64,000 nt of DNA from Saccharopolyspora spinosa NRRL 18395 (GCF_000194155.1 NZ_GL877882.1:134233-198232); one strand, 5' to 3'. Numbered from the stretch's first letter, positions 41,958 through 51,379 are shown. The notes: generated by a model from the letters alone, not told the origin. Translations and numbers: made by a program.

Positions 41958-43130
41958 ATGACCCTCACCGGTGATGTGCTGGTGGTCGGGGCGTCGGTAG
42001 CCGCCGGTGCGTTCGTCGCGCAGCTGCGCGAAGACGGCTTCGAAGGCCGGGTCCTGGTCGTGGACCAGGACCCGGACGCGCCCTATGACCGGCCGCCGCT
42101 GTCCAAGGAATTCCTCGCTGACTCCGCCCAGTCGCCGGGTGCACCGTGGTGGCACGACGACTGCGAATTGGTGCGGGGGAGGGCCACCGCACTGGATGTG
42201 GCCACCTCGACGGTGCGCGTCGAGTTCGAAGACGGGTCGGAAAGTGCTCTGGCGGCGGAGCAGATCGTCATCGCCACCGGTTCGGCGCCGGTGCGTCTGC
42301 CCGGTGAGCCGGCCGGGGTAGCGCAGTTGCGCACAGCAGCGGATGCGCGCCGGATCCGTGACTCGGTCGCTCCAGGGCGCAGGGTCGTGATCCTCGGAGC
42401 GGGCACGATCGGCACCGAGCTGGCGTCCAGCCTCACGCTGGCTGGCGCCCAGGTCAGTCTCGTCGACCTGGCCGACAAACCCCTGGACCGCTTCCTCTGC
42501 GGGCACCTCGGGGCCGAGGCCGCAGCGTGGATCCGGGATGCGGGAGTCTCGCTGCACCTGGGCTCGCGTGTCGAAGGCGTCCGCAAGCAAAGCGGCGGCT
42601 GGCGCGTCGTGACTTCTTCCGCTGAGCTATCGGCTGACCTCGTGGTCAGCGCGGTCGGCACGCGCCCCGCGACCGCCTGGTTGGCGGGATCGGGGCTGGA
42701 CGTGGCCGACGGAGTTCGCTGCGACGACAGGGGAACCGTACTTGATACGTCCGGCTCTCCCGTGTCGGGCGTGCGCGCCATCGGCGATGCTTCGGCATGG
42801 GGCTTGATCGGTGCAGATGCTCGTCGGCGCGAGGACTGGACCAATGCGCAACGGCAAGGGCGCAACGTGGCGCGTGCCCTGCTGGGAATGATCCCGGTGC
42901 ATGTGAACGCGGAACCGGCGTATTTTTGGAGTCACCAGTTCGGTCGGAAAATTCAAGTCTTGGGACACCCGGACCGTGAGGCTACGCTCGTCCAGCATGT
43001 CGACGAACCGCAGCGAAAGGCGGCGTTCTACACGCTGGAGCGCGGTGCGGAGACCGTCGCCTGGATCGCCATCAACACACCCCGGGAGTTCGCCATGACC
43101 ATGCGGAAGTCCATCCAGGCCCTCGGCTGA
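41958..43130 (+). CDS. NAD(P)H-ferredoxin reductase (FAD, P450 type)
   Basis: 390 aa. Two Rossmann folds: VLVVGASVAAGAFVAQLRE (FAD; the usual GxGxxG reads GASVAA, as in some P450 reductases) and RRVVILGAGTIGTELASSLTLAG (NAD). YDRPPLSKEFL and VRAIGDASAWG (second FAD motif) confirm the putidaredoxin-reductase family. It starts 4 nt after the ferredoxin and passes electrons from NAD(P)H to it. Confidence 0.92.
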   Translation: MTLTGDVLVVGASVAAGAFVAQLREDGFEGRVLVVDQDPDAPYDRPPLSKEFLADSAQSPGAPWWHDDCELVRGRATALDVATSTVRVEFEDGSESALAAEQIVIATGSAPVRLPGEPAGVAQLRTAADARRIRDSVAPGRRVVILGAGTIGTELASSLTLAGAQVSLVDLADKPLDRFLCGHLGAEAAAWIRDAGVSLHLGSRVEGVRKQSGGWRVVTSSAELSADLVVSAVGTRPATAWLAGSGLDVADGVRCDDRGTVLDTSGSPVSGVRAIGDASAWGLIGADARRREDWTNAQRQGRNVARALLGMIPVHVNAEPAYFWSHQFGRKIQVLGHPDREATLVQHVDEPQRKAAFYTLERGAETVAWIAINTPREFAMTMRKSIQALG

Positions 43131-43139
43131 GCAGGCCAC

Positions 43140-44954
43140 ATGAGCGTCCCGACACAGGATTCAGGTGGCTTCAAAGCGCAGCTCGACCAGATGACCGAAA
43201 AGTTGGTCGCAGTTGAGCGTCGCGCTGAGACCTTGGCGGAATTGAACCGCCTGATGGTCCAGGGCGGGGATCCGACAGCGCTCGTGCAGCGGGCCGTCGA
43301 CCTGGTGAAACGCGCCACCAAAGCAGCAGGGACGTTTGTCTATATCTGGGATCCTGAGATCGAGCGCCTGGTGCTGCGGGTCGCCACCACAGGTCGCCAG
43401 GCGGCCCACGTCGGCGAGATCCAGCTCCGCCTCGGTGAAGGCGTCACCGGGTGGACGGGACTGATGCGGCAGACCGTCAGACTCGACGAAGACATCCAGA
43501 GCGATCCCAGGTTCGTCAACTTCTCGGTTCTCGAAGAGCACCAGTTTCATTGCATGGTCGCAGTTCCCGTCGCGGTGCCGGGCGGCGAACTGCTGGGTGT
43601 GTTCAGCCTGTACGCGGGCGAGCCGGCCGCGTTCGACACCCACGACGTGGAGTTGGCCACCGAGGTCGGAAGTCTGCTGGCCAACGGCCTGGTCCATGCC
43701 CAGACCGTGAAAGACCTGCGCAGGGAGTCGGCGGTCTCCCGGTTCCTTATGACCCTGCCCGCGGACGCCACAAGTTCGCTGCAACGCTGCGTCGACGTCA
43801 TCGCCGAGGCGATTCGTGACCAGGCGGACGCGGCGTTCTGCTCGCTGGAGCTCGCCGAACGGGGAACTCCCGACGGCAACGTCCGCCCTGGACTCGCCTT
43901 CGCCGACGACGTCGACAACGCGGTCGTGGTGTCTGCGCGATCAGTCCGGGCGAGGGCTGAACTGCACGACCTGGCCCAGCAGATCGGTTCCGGGCTGGAG
44001 AAACTCACGATCTCTTTCGGCACTCTGTTCCCGCTGGGTGCCATCACGTGTTATCGCGCGCGGCCGTTCACCGAAGCCGACAAAGGCATCGTCGATGCGC
44101 TCGCGGCGCAAGCGGCCACCCTCGTATCATCACTGAGCTGTCCGGCCATGACGACACCGTTGGCAGGCAGGTTGGCGGGGGCTCCCACACGGGAGAGCGC
44201 AGACCGGCTCCTTCGTGACCTGGGCTGGCGTCCCGGACCCACGCAACCGGTGCAGGTGCAGGTCAGCGGGACGCGATACACAACGCCGTCGGCCTTCGAA
44301 CGGGTTGTGGACGCGCTTCGCGAGATGCGCGGTGGAATCGAAGGAATGGTGCTGGTCCCATCGGCGCCGGTGGTTTCGCTGTTGGTGCCGTACCAGCCCG
44401 AGCAGTGGAAGGGCTTCGAACACGCGTTGCGCACCACCATCCGGCAGCTGCGGACCGAGTCGAATGGTGGGGTGACGGCCGGTATCGGTCCGGTGGCCAA
44501 CGACGTTTCCGACCTGGTCTCCGCGCTTGAAAGCGCGGAGACCGCAGGCGCGTGGGCGCAGTTGCTCGGTGACCGCGGTTCGGTTGCCCATCACGAGGAC
44601 TTCGCACACCTGAGGTTGCTCCCTCGAGTCGCTCTGGACATCGGGGAGGATCTGCGCGATGTCCTGACCCGCATTTCCGAGGTCATACGCTACGACCTGC
44701 GCAACGGCACGGCGCTGGCGTCGACCCTGGAGGACTACCTCGCGAACCGCTGCTCGGTGACCGACACCGCCAGCGACCTGTTCATCCACCGCAACACGCT
44801 GCGCCAGCGGCTGGGACGCATCGAGGAACTCGTCGGGCGACCGGTCGAAGGCCTCGGGGACTGGGCGGTCGCGGCGCTGGCGGCGCGGCTCGCGCTGGCC
44901 GGCGAGCCGCGGCTGGTGCGGACACAAGCCCGGAACGCTGCGAGCGGCGAATGA
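43140..44954 (+). CDS. GAF-domain PucR/CdaR-type transcriptional activator
   Basis: 604 aa. A short coiled segment (residues about 10-40) precedes a GAF domain (about 45-185; LGEGVTGWTGLMRQTVRLDEDIQSDPRF, MVAVPVAVPGGELLGVFSLY). A second degenerate GAF-like part and a GGDEF-derived linker follow. At the C-terminus is the PucR-family HTH, TLEDYLANRCSVTDTASDLFIHRNTLRQRLGRIEELVG. It is 9 nt downstream of the reductase, last in the plus-strand operon. It is the only regulator of this catabolic block and thus the best candidate to bind the shared TGTGCAC-Y-GTGAACA dyads, with an amine or pathway intermediate as effector. Confidence 0.88.
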   Translation: MSVPTQDSGGFKAQLDQMTEKLVAVERRAETLAELNRLMVQGGDPTALVQRAVDLVKRATKAAGTFVYIWDPEIERLVLRVATTGRQAAHVGEIQLRLGEGVTGWTGLMRQTVRLDEDIQSDPRFVNFSVLEEHQFHCMVAVPVAVPGGELLGVFSLYAGEPAAFDTHDVELATEVGSLLANGLVHAQTVKDLRRESAVSRFLMTLPADATSSLQRCVDVIAEAIRDQADAAFCSLELAERGTPDGNVRPGLAFADDVDNAVVVSARSVRARAELHDLAQQIGSGLEKLTISFGTLFPLGAITCYRARPFTEADKGIVDALAAQAATLVSSLSCPAMTTPLAGRLAGAPTRESADRLLRDLGWRPGPTQPVQVQVSGTRYTTPSAFERVVDALREMRGGIEGMVLVPSAPVVSLLVPYQPEQWKGFEHALRTTIRQLRTESNGGVTAGIGPVANDVSDLVSALESAETAGAWAQLLGDRGSVAHHEDFAHLRLLPRVALDIGEDLRDVLTRISEVIRYDLRNGTALASTLEDYLANRCSVTDTASDLFIHRNTLRQRLGRIEELVGRPVEGLGDWAVAALAARLALAGEPRLVRTQARNAASGE

Positions 44955-44991
44955 CCGGTCCGAACCCGCGTTGTGGGTTCGGACCGGTCAT
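44951..44991. terminator. Bidirectional hairpin terminator
   Basis: A 17-bp perfect inverted repeat (44951-44967 with 44975-44991; ATGACCGGTCCGAACCC) with a 7-nt loop. It lies between the convergent regulator and permease genes and overlaps the regulator stop codon. Confidence 0.85.
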
Positions 44992-45006
44992 TGGCAATCC
45001 GCGGGT

Positions 45007-46515
45007 TTACTCGTCGGGAAGAGCCTCCACGGCGTCTTCGCGCAGCGTCCCGATCGCCGCGAACCGGGCCGGGGCCCTGCGGCGCAGCCAGATCGCGTAC
45101 AGGAAACCGGTCGCCGCGATTGCCAGCACGTACACCGGGATGAACGTGACGATGAGGGAGTCGGCGCCGGCGAGGAAGGTGAGGTTTTTCAACAGGAGAC
45201 CGACGACGACGAGCTGCGCCACGGCGCCCACGATCGGGGCGGCGAGCGTCTTGAGGTAGTCGCCGGTGCTGTGGCGGCCGACGCGGTTGAAGTAGCCGAT
45301 CACGGCGATGGACACCAGCAGCTGAACGACCAAGACGGCCAACGTGCAGAAGATCGGCAGCCAGGTGCCCAGATGCAGGATCGGGTCCGCGCCACCGATG
45401 GCGAAGATCGCAACCGTGGTGATCGCGATCGCGGCCTGCACACCGGCGGCCAGGTGCGGCGACTTGTGCTTCGCGTGGGTTCTGCCCAGCGCCTCGGGGA
45501 GGATCCGGTCACGGCCCAGCGAGAAGAAGTACCGCGCGGCATTGTTGTGGAAGGCGAACGAGCACGCGAAGAATCCCGATACCACGAGGAAGTCCATGAG
45601 CGTGCGCACGAACGGCAGCGTGTACATGTCGGCCAGCTTGAAGTAGTACTGGTCGAGCAGCGTCTCGGCTTGCGCGGGGGAGTCGCTGCCGAAGCCGACG
45701 ATGGCCGCGTAGGCGGCCAGGGCGTAAAAGACGCCGAGGGTGATCACGGCGATGTATGTCGCGCGCGGCACGCTTTGCTTCGGATCCATCGTTTCTTCGC
45801 CGTAGATCGCGGTCGTTTCGAAGCCGATCCAGGACCAGAACGCTAGGAAGAAGCCGATGCCGACGGCTGGTGCGGCGCCCCACTGCGCGGGGTCGAATGC
45901 GACGGCCATCTGACCGGACGTACCGCCGGATCCGATGGTGAACACGTCGACCACGAGGACGATCAGCACCTCGAGCGTCAGCAGCAAGCCGAGAATGCGT
46001 GCGGTGAGGGTGACCCGGTAGTACGAGATTACGAACATCGACGCCAGCGCGACGATGCTGCACCAATACCAGGGCACGCTCAGCCCGAAGTAGTTGCTGA
46101 GGAGTGCGGAGGCGTAGTGGCCGAAGCCGCCCTGGATCGCAGCGGTGATCATGCTGTACGCCGCGAGAATCGTGAAACCCACCGCGAGTCCCACGGGCCG
46201 GCCGAGGCCCTGCGAGGCGAACGTGTAGAAAGCGCCCGCTGCGGTGATCCGCTTCGCCATCTGGACGAACCCGACGGAGAACACCAGCAGAATGAGTGTC
46301 GTGGCGAGGTAGGTGAGCGCGGTGGCGAGTCCTGCGCCGCTGGACAGGGAAATCGGGATGTAGGTCGAGACTACGACCAGCGGAGCGGCGGCAGCCGTCA
46401 CCATGAGCACGATATGCAGGAAGTTGATCGAGCTGCGCAACAGGTCCGTGGACGCGCTGCGCACCGACGTCTTCCTCGGGGGAGCCGCGGCTTCGGGTTT
46501 GGAAAATCGGGTCAT
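45007..46515 (-). CDS. APC-superfamily amino acid/amine permease
   Basis: 502 aa, 12 membrane segments. APC features: the first helix VVSTYIPISLSSGAGLATAL, GFVQMAKRITAAGAFYTFASQGLGRPVGL, SWIGFETTAIYGEETMDPKQSVPRATYIAV (helix 6) and SFAFHNNAARYFFSLGRDRILPEALGRTHAKHKSPH. It imports an amino acid or amine by proton symport. Convergent with the catabolic operon and most likely its uptake system. An AT-poor, 260-nt upstream region has weak matches to the shared dyad. Confidence 0.9.
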   Translation of the reverse strand: MTRFSKPEAAAPPRKTSVRSASTDLLRSSINFLHIVLMVTAAAAPLVVVSTYIPISLSSGAGLATALTYLATTLILLVFSVGFVQMAKRITAAGAFYTFASQGLGRPVGLAVGFTILAAYSMITAAIQGGFGHYASALLSNYFGLSVPWYWCSIVALASMFVISYYRVTLTARILGLLLTLEVLIVLVVDVFTIGSGGTSGQMAVAFDPAQWGAAPAVGIGFFLAFWSWIGFETTAIYGEETMDPKQSVPRATYIAVITLGVFYALAAYAAIVGFGSDSPAQAETLLDQYYFKLADMYTLPFVRTLMDFLVVSGFFACSFAFHNNAARYFFSLGRDRILPEALGRTHAKHKSPHLAAGVQAAIAITTVAIFAIGGADPILHLGTWLPIFCTLAVLVVQLLVSIAVIGYFNRVGRHSTGDYLKTLAAPIVGAVAQLVVVGLLLKNLTFLAGADSLIVTFIPVYVLAIAATGFLYAIWLRRRAPARFAAIGTLREDAVEALPDE

Positions 46516-46822
46516 GATCCTGCCTTCCTGCGGTGGCTCATCGCTGCCCGGGCATGCGGAGCATGGATGGGCGATTCGGTGACGTTAGCCACGGCGGGGC
46601 GGCAGCTGTATGTCCATGCGGACCACATCGGCGGACCGGGCATGTGCAGTACGCAGTGAGTCCTCAAGTGCCTGGTCCCGGCGCCGGGATGTGCACGGGA
46701 TACGTCGGATCGCCCCAATGATGTGCATTTGTCCGCAGACGGTGGTGGGCGGGCAAGGGCTTTTCCCAATCAATGCCACTCCGAGTAACGAATAATCGCG
46801 CAGCGCGTTGTTGCGCGTCGTC
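46516..46822. other. Permease promoter region
   Basis: Contains ATGTGCA elements at about 46641, 46689 and 46721 that resemble half of the shared catabolic dyad but lack the GTGAACA half. They may be degenerate sites for the same regulator. No gene seen. Confidence 0.4.
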
Positions 46823-46968
46823 GCTGGCGGCCGACCACATCGACGGCCACTACGACCCGGAGAACGGCATCACCGCCGAAGGCGGCCACATCAAGCGCCC
46901 ACAAAGCCCCGGCGTGGGAAATCACCCCCGACGAAACCCTCTTCGGTACCCCAACGGCATCCTTCTGA
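46823..46968 (+). pseudogene. Enolase-superfamily dehydratase, C-terminal fragment
   Basis: ADHIDGHYDPENGITAEGGHIKRPQSPGVG and, one frame over, ITPDETLFGTPTASF before a stop. This is the usual ending of mandelate racemase/cis-3-hydroxyproline dehydratase-like proteins (GGH-x-xP-x-xPGxGIxPD). One base is lost near 46918. The rest of the gene is absent. Confidence 0.55.
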
Positions 46969-46980
46969 GAGGCGGCACCG

Positions 46981-47060
46981 GTGAAGATCGAGAAAGTCGA
47001 GCTCTACCAACTGGATCTGCCCAATGCGGGCGGTGTCTACCAGCTCTCGGGCGGACAGAA
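46981..47060 (+). pseudogene. Enolase-superfamily dehydratase, N-terminal fragment
   Basis: GTG 46981 starts VKIEKVELYQLDLPNAGGVYQLSGGQ, the standard N-terminus of cis-3-hydroxy-L-proline dehydratase-like enzymes, after which similarity ends. It follows 12 nt after the end of the C-terminal fragment, so two tandem family genes may have been collapsed by deletion. Confidence 0.55.
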
Positions 47061-47179
47061 GGACGGTCCGTGCCGGAGCGAGCGCTGCGGTGCGTCGTCG
47101 ACAGTCGCGGGATGCGAAGAGCCGGGTCATCACCAGGCAGATCAGCTTCAAAGCCACGATCAAGCATCGTGGCCTTCGC

Positions 47180-47405
47180 TGGGGTTCGGCACGCTCAGGT
47201 CTCGGCCGGGTCGCCCCAGATACCCAGGAGGTCGTCGCGAGCTGGAACGCCAGGCCGAGGTCACCGTCATCACGTCGTCGTGTGGCAGGGAGAAGTTGTG
47301 CACGAGCTCGGCGGCCACCGCTGCGGGGATGGCTGCGGCCGTCGTTCTGCCGACAGCCCGGGCGACGAGCAGGGCGAGCATCGGCCGCACCGCCTTGCCC
47401 GCGGG
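47180..47405 (-). pseudogene. Polyprenyl diphosphate synthase, deleted remnant
   Basis: The minus strand reads RPMLALLVARAVGRTTAAAIPAAVAAELVHNFSLPHDDVM (first Asp-rich motif). It then jumps after a few bases to GLAFQLA and, by frame change, DDLLGIWGDPAET (second Asp-rich motif). The 100 or so residues between the motifs are missing. A dead isoprenoid gene with no terpene partner nearby. Confidence 0.7.
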
Positions 47406-47848
47406 CGTGGTGACCGGCCGACCGGCCGCCGGACACCGGCGGTGGCGCTGAGCGCGTTCGCTGCATCATGGGCTACTGCTTTCCGTCGAGGACGGGGACC
47501 ACCTGCCGGGGTCGAGTGAGGTCGTGCAGGGCCAGCAGCCCGGGCCGATCCGTGCTGATCAGGTCGGCGGATCGCTTGCTGTAGCGGCCGCACCTGCGGC
47601 TCCAGTGGTAGTTGCCCGAAGATGGCTTCCGGGCGCGAGCAGCGTTCCTAGGTGCGGACGAGGCTGACCAGGTTCTTCTCTCTCCGCGCGCTTCGCCCTT
47701 CTCGAGGGAGCACACGTCGTTGACGCCAAGGTGACCTCGGCGGCGTTTTTCCGGGGGTGGCCCCTTGAATGGCGGCGAAGGCTGCCGGAGGCCGCGCCTG
47801 AAGTGGGGCGCCGGCCCCGCCGCATGGCGACGTGGCCGGCGCACGGGC
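47406..47848. other. No gene recognised
   Basis: This follows the string of fragments and precedes the phospholipase gene's 3' end. Frames on both strands look like shadows. Confidence 0.4.
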
Positions 47849-49879
47849 TCAGCGGCCGAGGGCCGGGTCGCTGACTGAGGGGCGGCCGTCCTCGAGGTGG
47901 CCGGCGAACGTGCGGCTCCAGGCGGTTCCCGGTACGGCGACGGTCACGTCGTACCAGCCGCCGGAGGCGCGGGTGTCCAGCATTGTCCGCCGCTCCTGGA
48001 CCGGGACGGCACCGTGGTAGGCGTCCTCGACCACCACGGTCACGCCTTTGGGGGCGGTCACGGTGATGACGAGCGTCCGGCTGTCGCCGTGGCGGCGGAC
48101 CGTGACGGCGGCGGAGTCCTTGGTCGTGTCGCCGGCTAACCGGCGGAAGAAGCCGTTGGGTCCATGCAGCTGCACGTCGTACACCCCGGACACCGGCCAG
48201 GACGCCGTTAGGTCGTCGCCCGCACCGATGGTGTAGCTGTGCGGGGCCCCGGCCGGTGCGATGAGCCGGGCCTGGACGTGCACGCCGAGCTCGCCTTTGT
48301 TCGCGAGCTCGACCTTGATCCCGCCCTTCGAGGGCAGCTCGTGGACGTCGAGGTCGTAGCCGAGCGGGCGGGCCGGACGGGTGCCGGGCTCCTGCCTGGG
48401 CATCGCCCCGGCGGCCGGTGCCGTCGGGCGGTAGCTCGGGTGCCGCTTGTTGTCGAACGGCTTCCAGGCTTCGGTCGACGGCAGCACCGGCAGCTCTCCC
48501 ACCGTGCGGGAGAAGTCGAACGCCGAGGTCAGATCACCGGCCACGGCGCGACGCCACGGGGTGATGTTCGGCTCCTTGACGCCGAAGCGCTTCTCCATGA
48601 ACCGGATGATCGAGGTGTGGTCGAAGGTCTCCGAGCAGACCCAGCCGCCCGTGCTCCACGGCGAGATCACGAACATCGGCACCCGCGGGCCCATGCCGAA
48701 CGCGCCGGCGACGTACCCCGGATCGCCCGGCTTGCCGGCGTAGAACTCGTTGTCGGTGGGCACCGTGGAGGCGCCCGGGATCAGCTGGTTGTTGGCGTGC
48801 GGTGGCACGAGGTGGTCGAAGAACCCGTCGTTCTCGTCGTAGGTGACGAACAGCGCGGTCCGGCTCCACACCTCGGGGTTCGAGGTGAGCGCGTCCAGGA
48901 CCTGCGCGAGGTACCAGGCGCCGTAGTTGGTGGGCCAGTTCGAGTGCTCGCTGAAGGCCTCGGGCGCGGCGATGTAGCTGACCTGCGGGAGGTTCCCTGA
49001 CTGCACGTCCTGGCGGAGGATCTCGAAGTAGCTCTGGCCGTCGCGGGCCTGGGTGCCGCGGCGTGCCTTCTCGTACAGCGTGTCGCCGGGCTGGGCGTTG
49101 CGGTAGTTGTTGAAGTAGAGCAGCGAGTTGTCGCCGTAGTTGCCGATGTAGGGGTCGTTGGTCCAGCCCCAGAACTGGTTGCCACCCCCGAGGCCGATCC
49201 CCTCGTCCTGGTAGACCTTCCACGAGATGCCAGCCGCTTCAAGCCGCTCCGGGTACGTCGTCCAGTCGTAGCCGAGCTCGTCGTTGTAGAGGACCGGGCC
49301 ACCGCCCTTGCCGTCGTTGCCGGTCCAGCCGGTCAGCATGTAGTAGCGGTTCGGGTCGGTGTTGCCGATGAACGCGCAGTAGTAGGCGTCGCAGACCGTG
49401 AACGCGTCGGCCAAGGCGTAGTGGAACGACGCGTCCTGGCGTTCCAGGTAGGCCATCGTCACCGGGGTTTTCGCCGGGATCCACCGGTCGTAGACGCCGT
49501 TGTTGAACGCCTGCTGGCCACCCTTCCAAGCGTGGTCGAGCCCCTGCAGGAACTGCGCGCCCAGGTCCTCGGCGGTGGGGTGGAAGGGCAGGACCTCACG
49601 GACACGGACGCCGTTGGTCTGGTGCCACACTGTCTTGCCGCTCGGCAGGGTTGCCGGGTGCGGGTCGCCGAACCCTCGGACGCCGCGCAGCGAGCCGAGG
49701 TAGTGCTCAAACGAGCGGTTTTCTTGCATCAGGACGACGACATGCTCGACGTCCTGCAGCGAGCCGGTGGCCCGGTTCGCGGGGATGGAGGCGGCGCGCG
49801 CGATGGTCTGGTCGAGCATCGTCAGGGCGGCGGCACCACCGGCGATGGACAGGAACCTGCGGCGGTCGATGTCGACCAT
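47849..49879 (-). CDS. Secreted phosphocholine-type phospholipase C (non-hemolytic PLC family)
   Basis: 676 aa. The N-terminus MVDIDRRRFLSIAGGAAALTML is a twin-arginine signal (RRRFL), so it is exported folded. The catalytic core is of the alkaline-phosphatase fold: HVVVLMQENRSFEHYLGSLRGVRGFGD, FIGNTDPNRYYMLTGWTG, FVTYDENDGFFDHLVPP and GPRVPMFVISPWSTGGWV. Two C-terminal beta domains (after about residue 500) complete the family layout. It hydrolyses phosphatidylcholine-like lipids outside the cell, often to scavenge phosphate; a phosphate permease gene lies 2.4 kb away. Confidence 0.92.
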   Translation of the reverse strand: MVDIDRRRFLSIAGGAAALTMLDQTIARAASIPANRATGSLQDVEHVVVLMQENRSFEHYLGSLRGVRGFGDPHPATLPSGKTVWHQTNGVRVREVLPFHPTAEDLGAQFLQGLDHAWKGGQQAFNNGVYDRWIPAKTPVTMAYLERQDASFHYALADAFTVCDAYYCAFIGNTDPNRYYMLTGWTGNDGKGGGPVLYNDELGYDWTTYPERLEAAGISWKVYQDEGIGLGGGNQFWGWTNDPYIGNYGDNSLLYFNNYRNAQPGDTLYEKARRGTQARDGQSYFEILRQDVQSGNLPQVSYIAAPEAFSEHSNWPTNYGAWYLAQVLDALTSNPEVWSRTALFVTYDENDGFFDHLVPPHANNQLIPGASTVPTDNEFYAGKPGDPGYVAGAFGMGPRVPMFVISPWSTGGWVCSETFDHTSIIRFMEKRFGVKEPNITPWRRAVAGDLTSAFDFSRTVGELPVLPSTEAWKPFDNKRHPSYRPTAPAAGAMPRQEPGTRPARPLGYDLDVHELPSKGGIKVELANKGELGVHVQARLIAPAGAPHSYTIGAGDDLTASWPVSGVYDVQLHGPNGFFRRLAGDTTKDSAAVTVRRHGDSRTLVITVTAPKGVTVVVEDAYHGAVPVQERRTMLDTRASGGWYDVTVAVPGTAWSRTFAGHLEDGRPSVSDPALGR

Positions 49880-50000
49880 GAATGTGCTCCTCGGCTACGG
49901 GGACGCGGTTGCCCCGACAGCCTCGTGGCACTGGTTGAACGCTCTATTAGAGGCCGATGACGCGGAAGTGGCGCCCCGCCGGAGAATCAGGTATGTAGCG

Positions 50001-50172
50001 GCTATCGGCCTCGCCTACCTCGAGGACCGGGTGCGGACCCGTGAACAGCGCCCGCAACGCCACGGCACGCAGTGGCTCGAACGCGACGGCAAGCAACGCC
50101 TGTTCCCCCATGTGGAAGAGCTGGACAAGGTCAACGATCATCGAGCAGCCCTCGGGTCGCAATCCTTACCGA
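50001..50172 (+). pseudogene. DUF6624-like fragment
   Basis: IGLAYLEDRVRTREQRPQRHGTQWL...FPHVEELDKVNDHRAALGSQ resembles the YLxDRVLxRxGRPQxYGTQ...VDxRRxxLGL pattern of this family. The N-terminal half is not evident and no start is placed. The rest of 49880-50226 holds the phospholipase promoter and nothing else I recognise. Confidence 0.45.
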
Positions 50173-50226
50173 GACATCGCCCATGCGTGGCGGGCTCCGT
50201 GAACCGCGAAGAACCGCACGCTTAGG

Positions 50227-50951
50227 TTGATATTGTCGCAGCTCAGCGCGATGAGCTACACTCCAGCGCGGCTAGCGGCCAAATCCCGCGACCTCAACGC
50301 CTTGGTGGTCACCGACCCGACGGGCAGGCCGATAGGCGTGGTTACCGAAGTCGACATCCTGACCAAGCTGGAATTCCACGGCGGCGCCGACTATCCACCT
50401 CTGCTGGCCGGAGCGCACAGCCGCAGCCGCTGGCACGAATCATCCGCCCAGATCACCGCCGACCTGATGATCACACCCGCCAACACCGTCACCGCCGACA
50501 TCTGCCTCGGCATCGCCACCCACATCCTGGCAAGCCAACGCCTCCGTCGGTTATGCGTCGTGGACGACACGAGCCGCCTCATCGGTATGCTCGCTCGCCA
50601 AGACGTGCTGCGCCTGTTCCTCCGCTGTGACAGCAAAATCGCAGCCGACATCGGACGGGAGGTCAACGCCGCTGCCCGGGGGCCGCATGACGTCACCGAC
50701 GGTGTTGTCACCCTCGCCCGCAGACTCACCTCCGCAGCGCCGTCGAACGCGTCGGCCACATCGCCCATCACGTCGCGGGTGTCATCGCCGTCCACAACAA
50801 CCTCACCTACGACGCCGACGCCCTCCATGATCACCGGCCTATGACAACCGTCCGGCCATCGGCCGCACCCAGCCCGATCAGCGATGACCATTCCTCGCCG
50901 AATCGCGAACAACAGAGATTAGAGTGGGAACCATGTTCATGCCGCCTGTAG
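50227..50951 (+). pseudogene. CBS-domain protein with BON-like C-terminus, one frameshift
   Basis: Two CBS repeats: ARLAAKSRDLNALVVTDPTGRPIGVVTEVDIL and TADICLGIATHILASQRLRRLCVVDDTSRLIGMLARQDVLRLF. The C-terminal BON-like part begins DVTDGVVTLAR, then needs a shift near 50725 to continue as RSAVERVGHIAHHVAGVIAVHNNLTYDADAL to a stop at 50949-50951. The first CBS repeat also looks shortened, with only a TTG at 50227 to start from. CBS-BON proteins sense adenosine nucleotides; this copy is damaged at both ends. Confidence 0.65.
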
Positions 50952-51310
50952 AAGTCTTCGCGGCGATCGAGTCGGCGGCCGAGGCCCGGTCGATGCTGGA
51001 GCAAGCCGATCTCGGCGACCCGGCTCAGCGTGACTGGATGCACTACGAGGTGGCGCTGCTGGCGCATTGGGCGGCACTCGTCACCAAGGCCGGCGAATAC
51101 ACAGCGCTCGGCGAAGGCCTGGCCGACTTCGCCGCACGCTGCGAGCACCTACTCGATTCCGCAGCCCGCTGTGGTAAGCCCGGCCAGTAGCACCAGGGGT
51201 TCTGCCTGGCCTTCCCCAACCTGGTAGCGATCTTCGCGTGGAACGAACTGGTGAACGACGAACCCTGGGCGGCGAGAGATGCGGTCGAGGTGGCGGGACA
51301 GCAGGTCTAG
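50924..51310 (+). CDS. Hypothetical protein with an in-frame TAG before a protein-like tail
   Basis: Unknown function. GTG 50924 or ATG 50933 gives about 85-88 aa (VFAAIESAAEARSMLEQADL, WMHYEVALLAHWAALVTKAGEYTALGEGLADF), mostly helical. A TAG at 51188-51190 ends it, but the same frame continues without another stop as FCLAFPNLVAIFAWNELVNDEPWAARDAVEVAG to a TAG at 51310. The tail looks like real protein, so the gene was probably once about 125 aa and acquired a nonsense mutation; readthrough is possible but unsupported. Confidence 0.5.
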
Positions 51311-51379
51311 AAATCCAGGAACACGCCGGCGTTGAAGGGAGGCTGGCCAGGTGGAGCGGGTCTGTTTTGAGGAGGAGAC

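Noticed and set aside
46620..46745. Further copies of the shared catabolic dyad before the permease gene
   Set aside because: Only the ATGTGCA half recurs; the GTGAACA half and the 30-bp spacing to CGTGCG are missing. Kept as a weak note, not a feature.
47473..47844. Minus-strand frame before the phospholipase 3' end
   Set aside because: Arg/Ala/Pro-rich, without recognisable motif or ribosome site; treated as non-coding.
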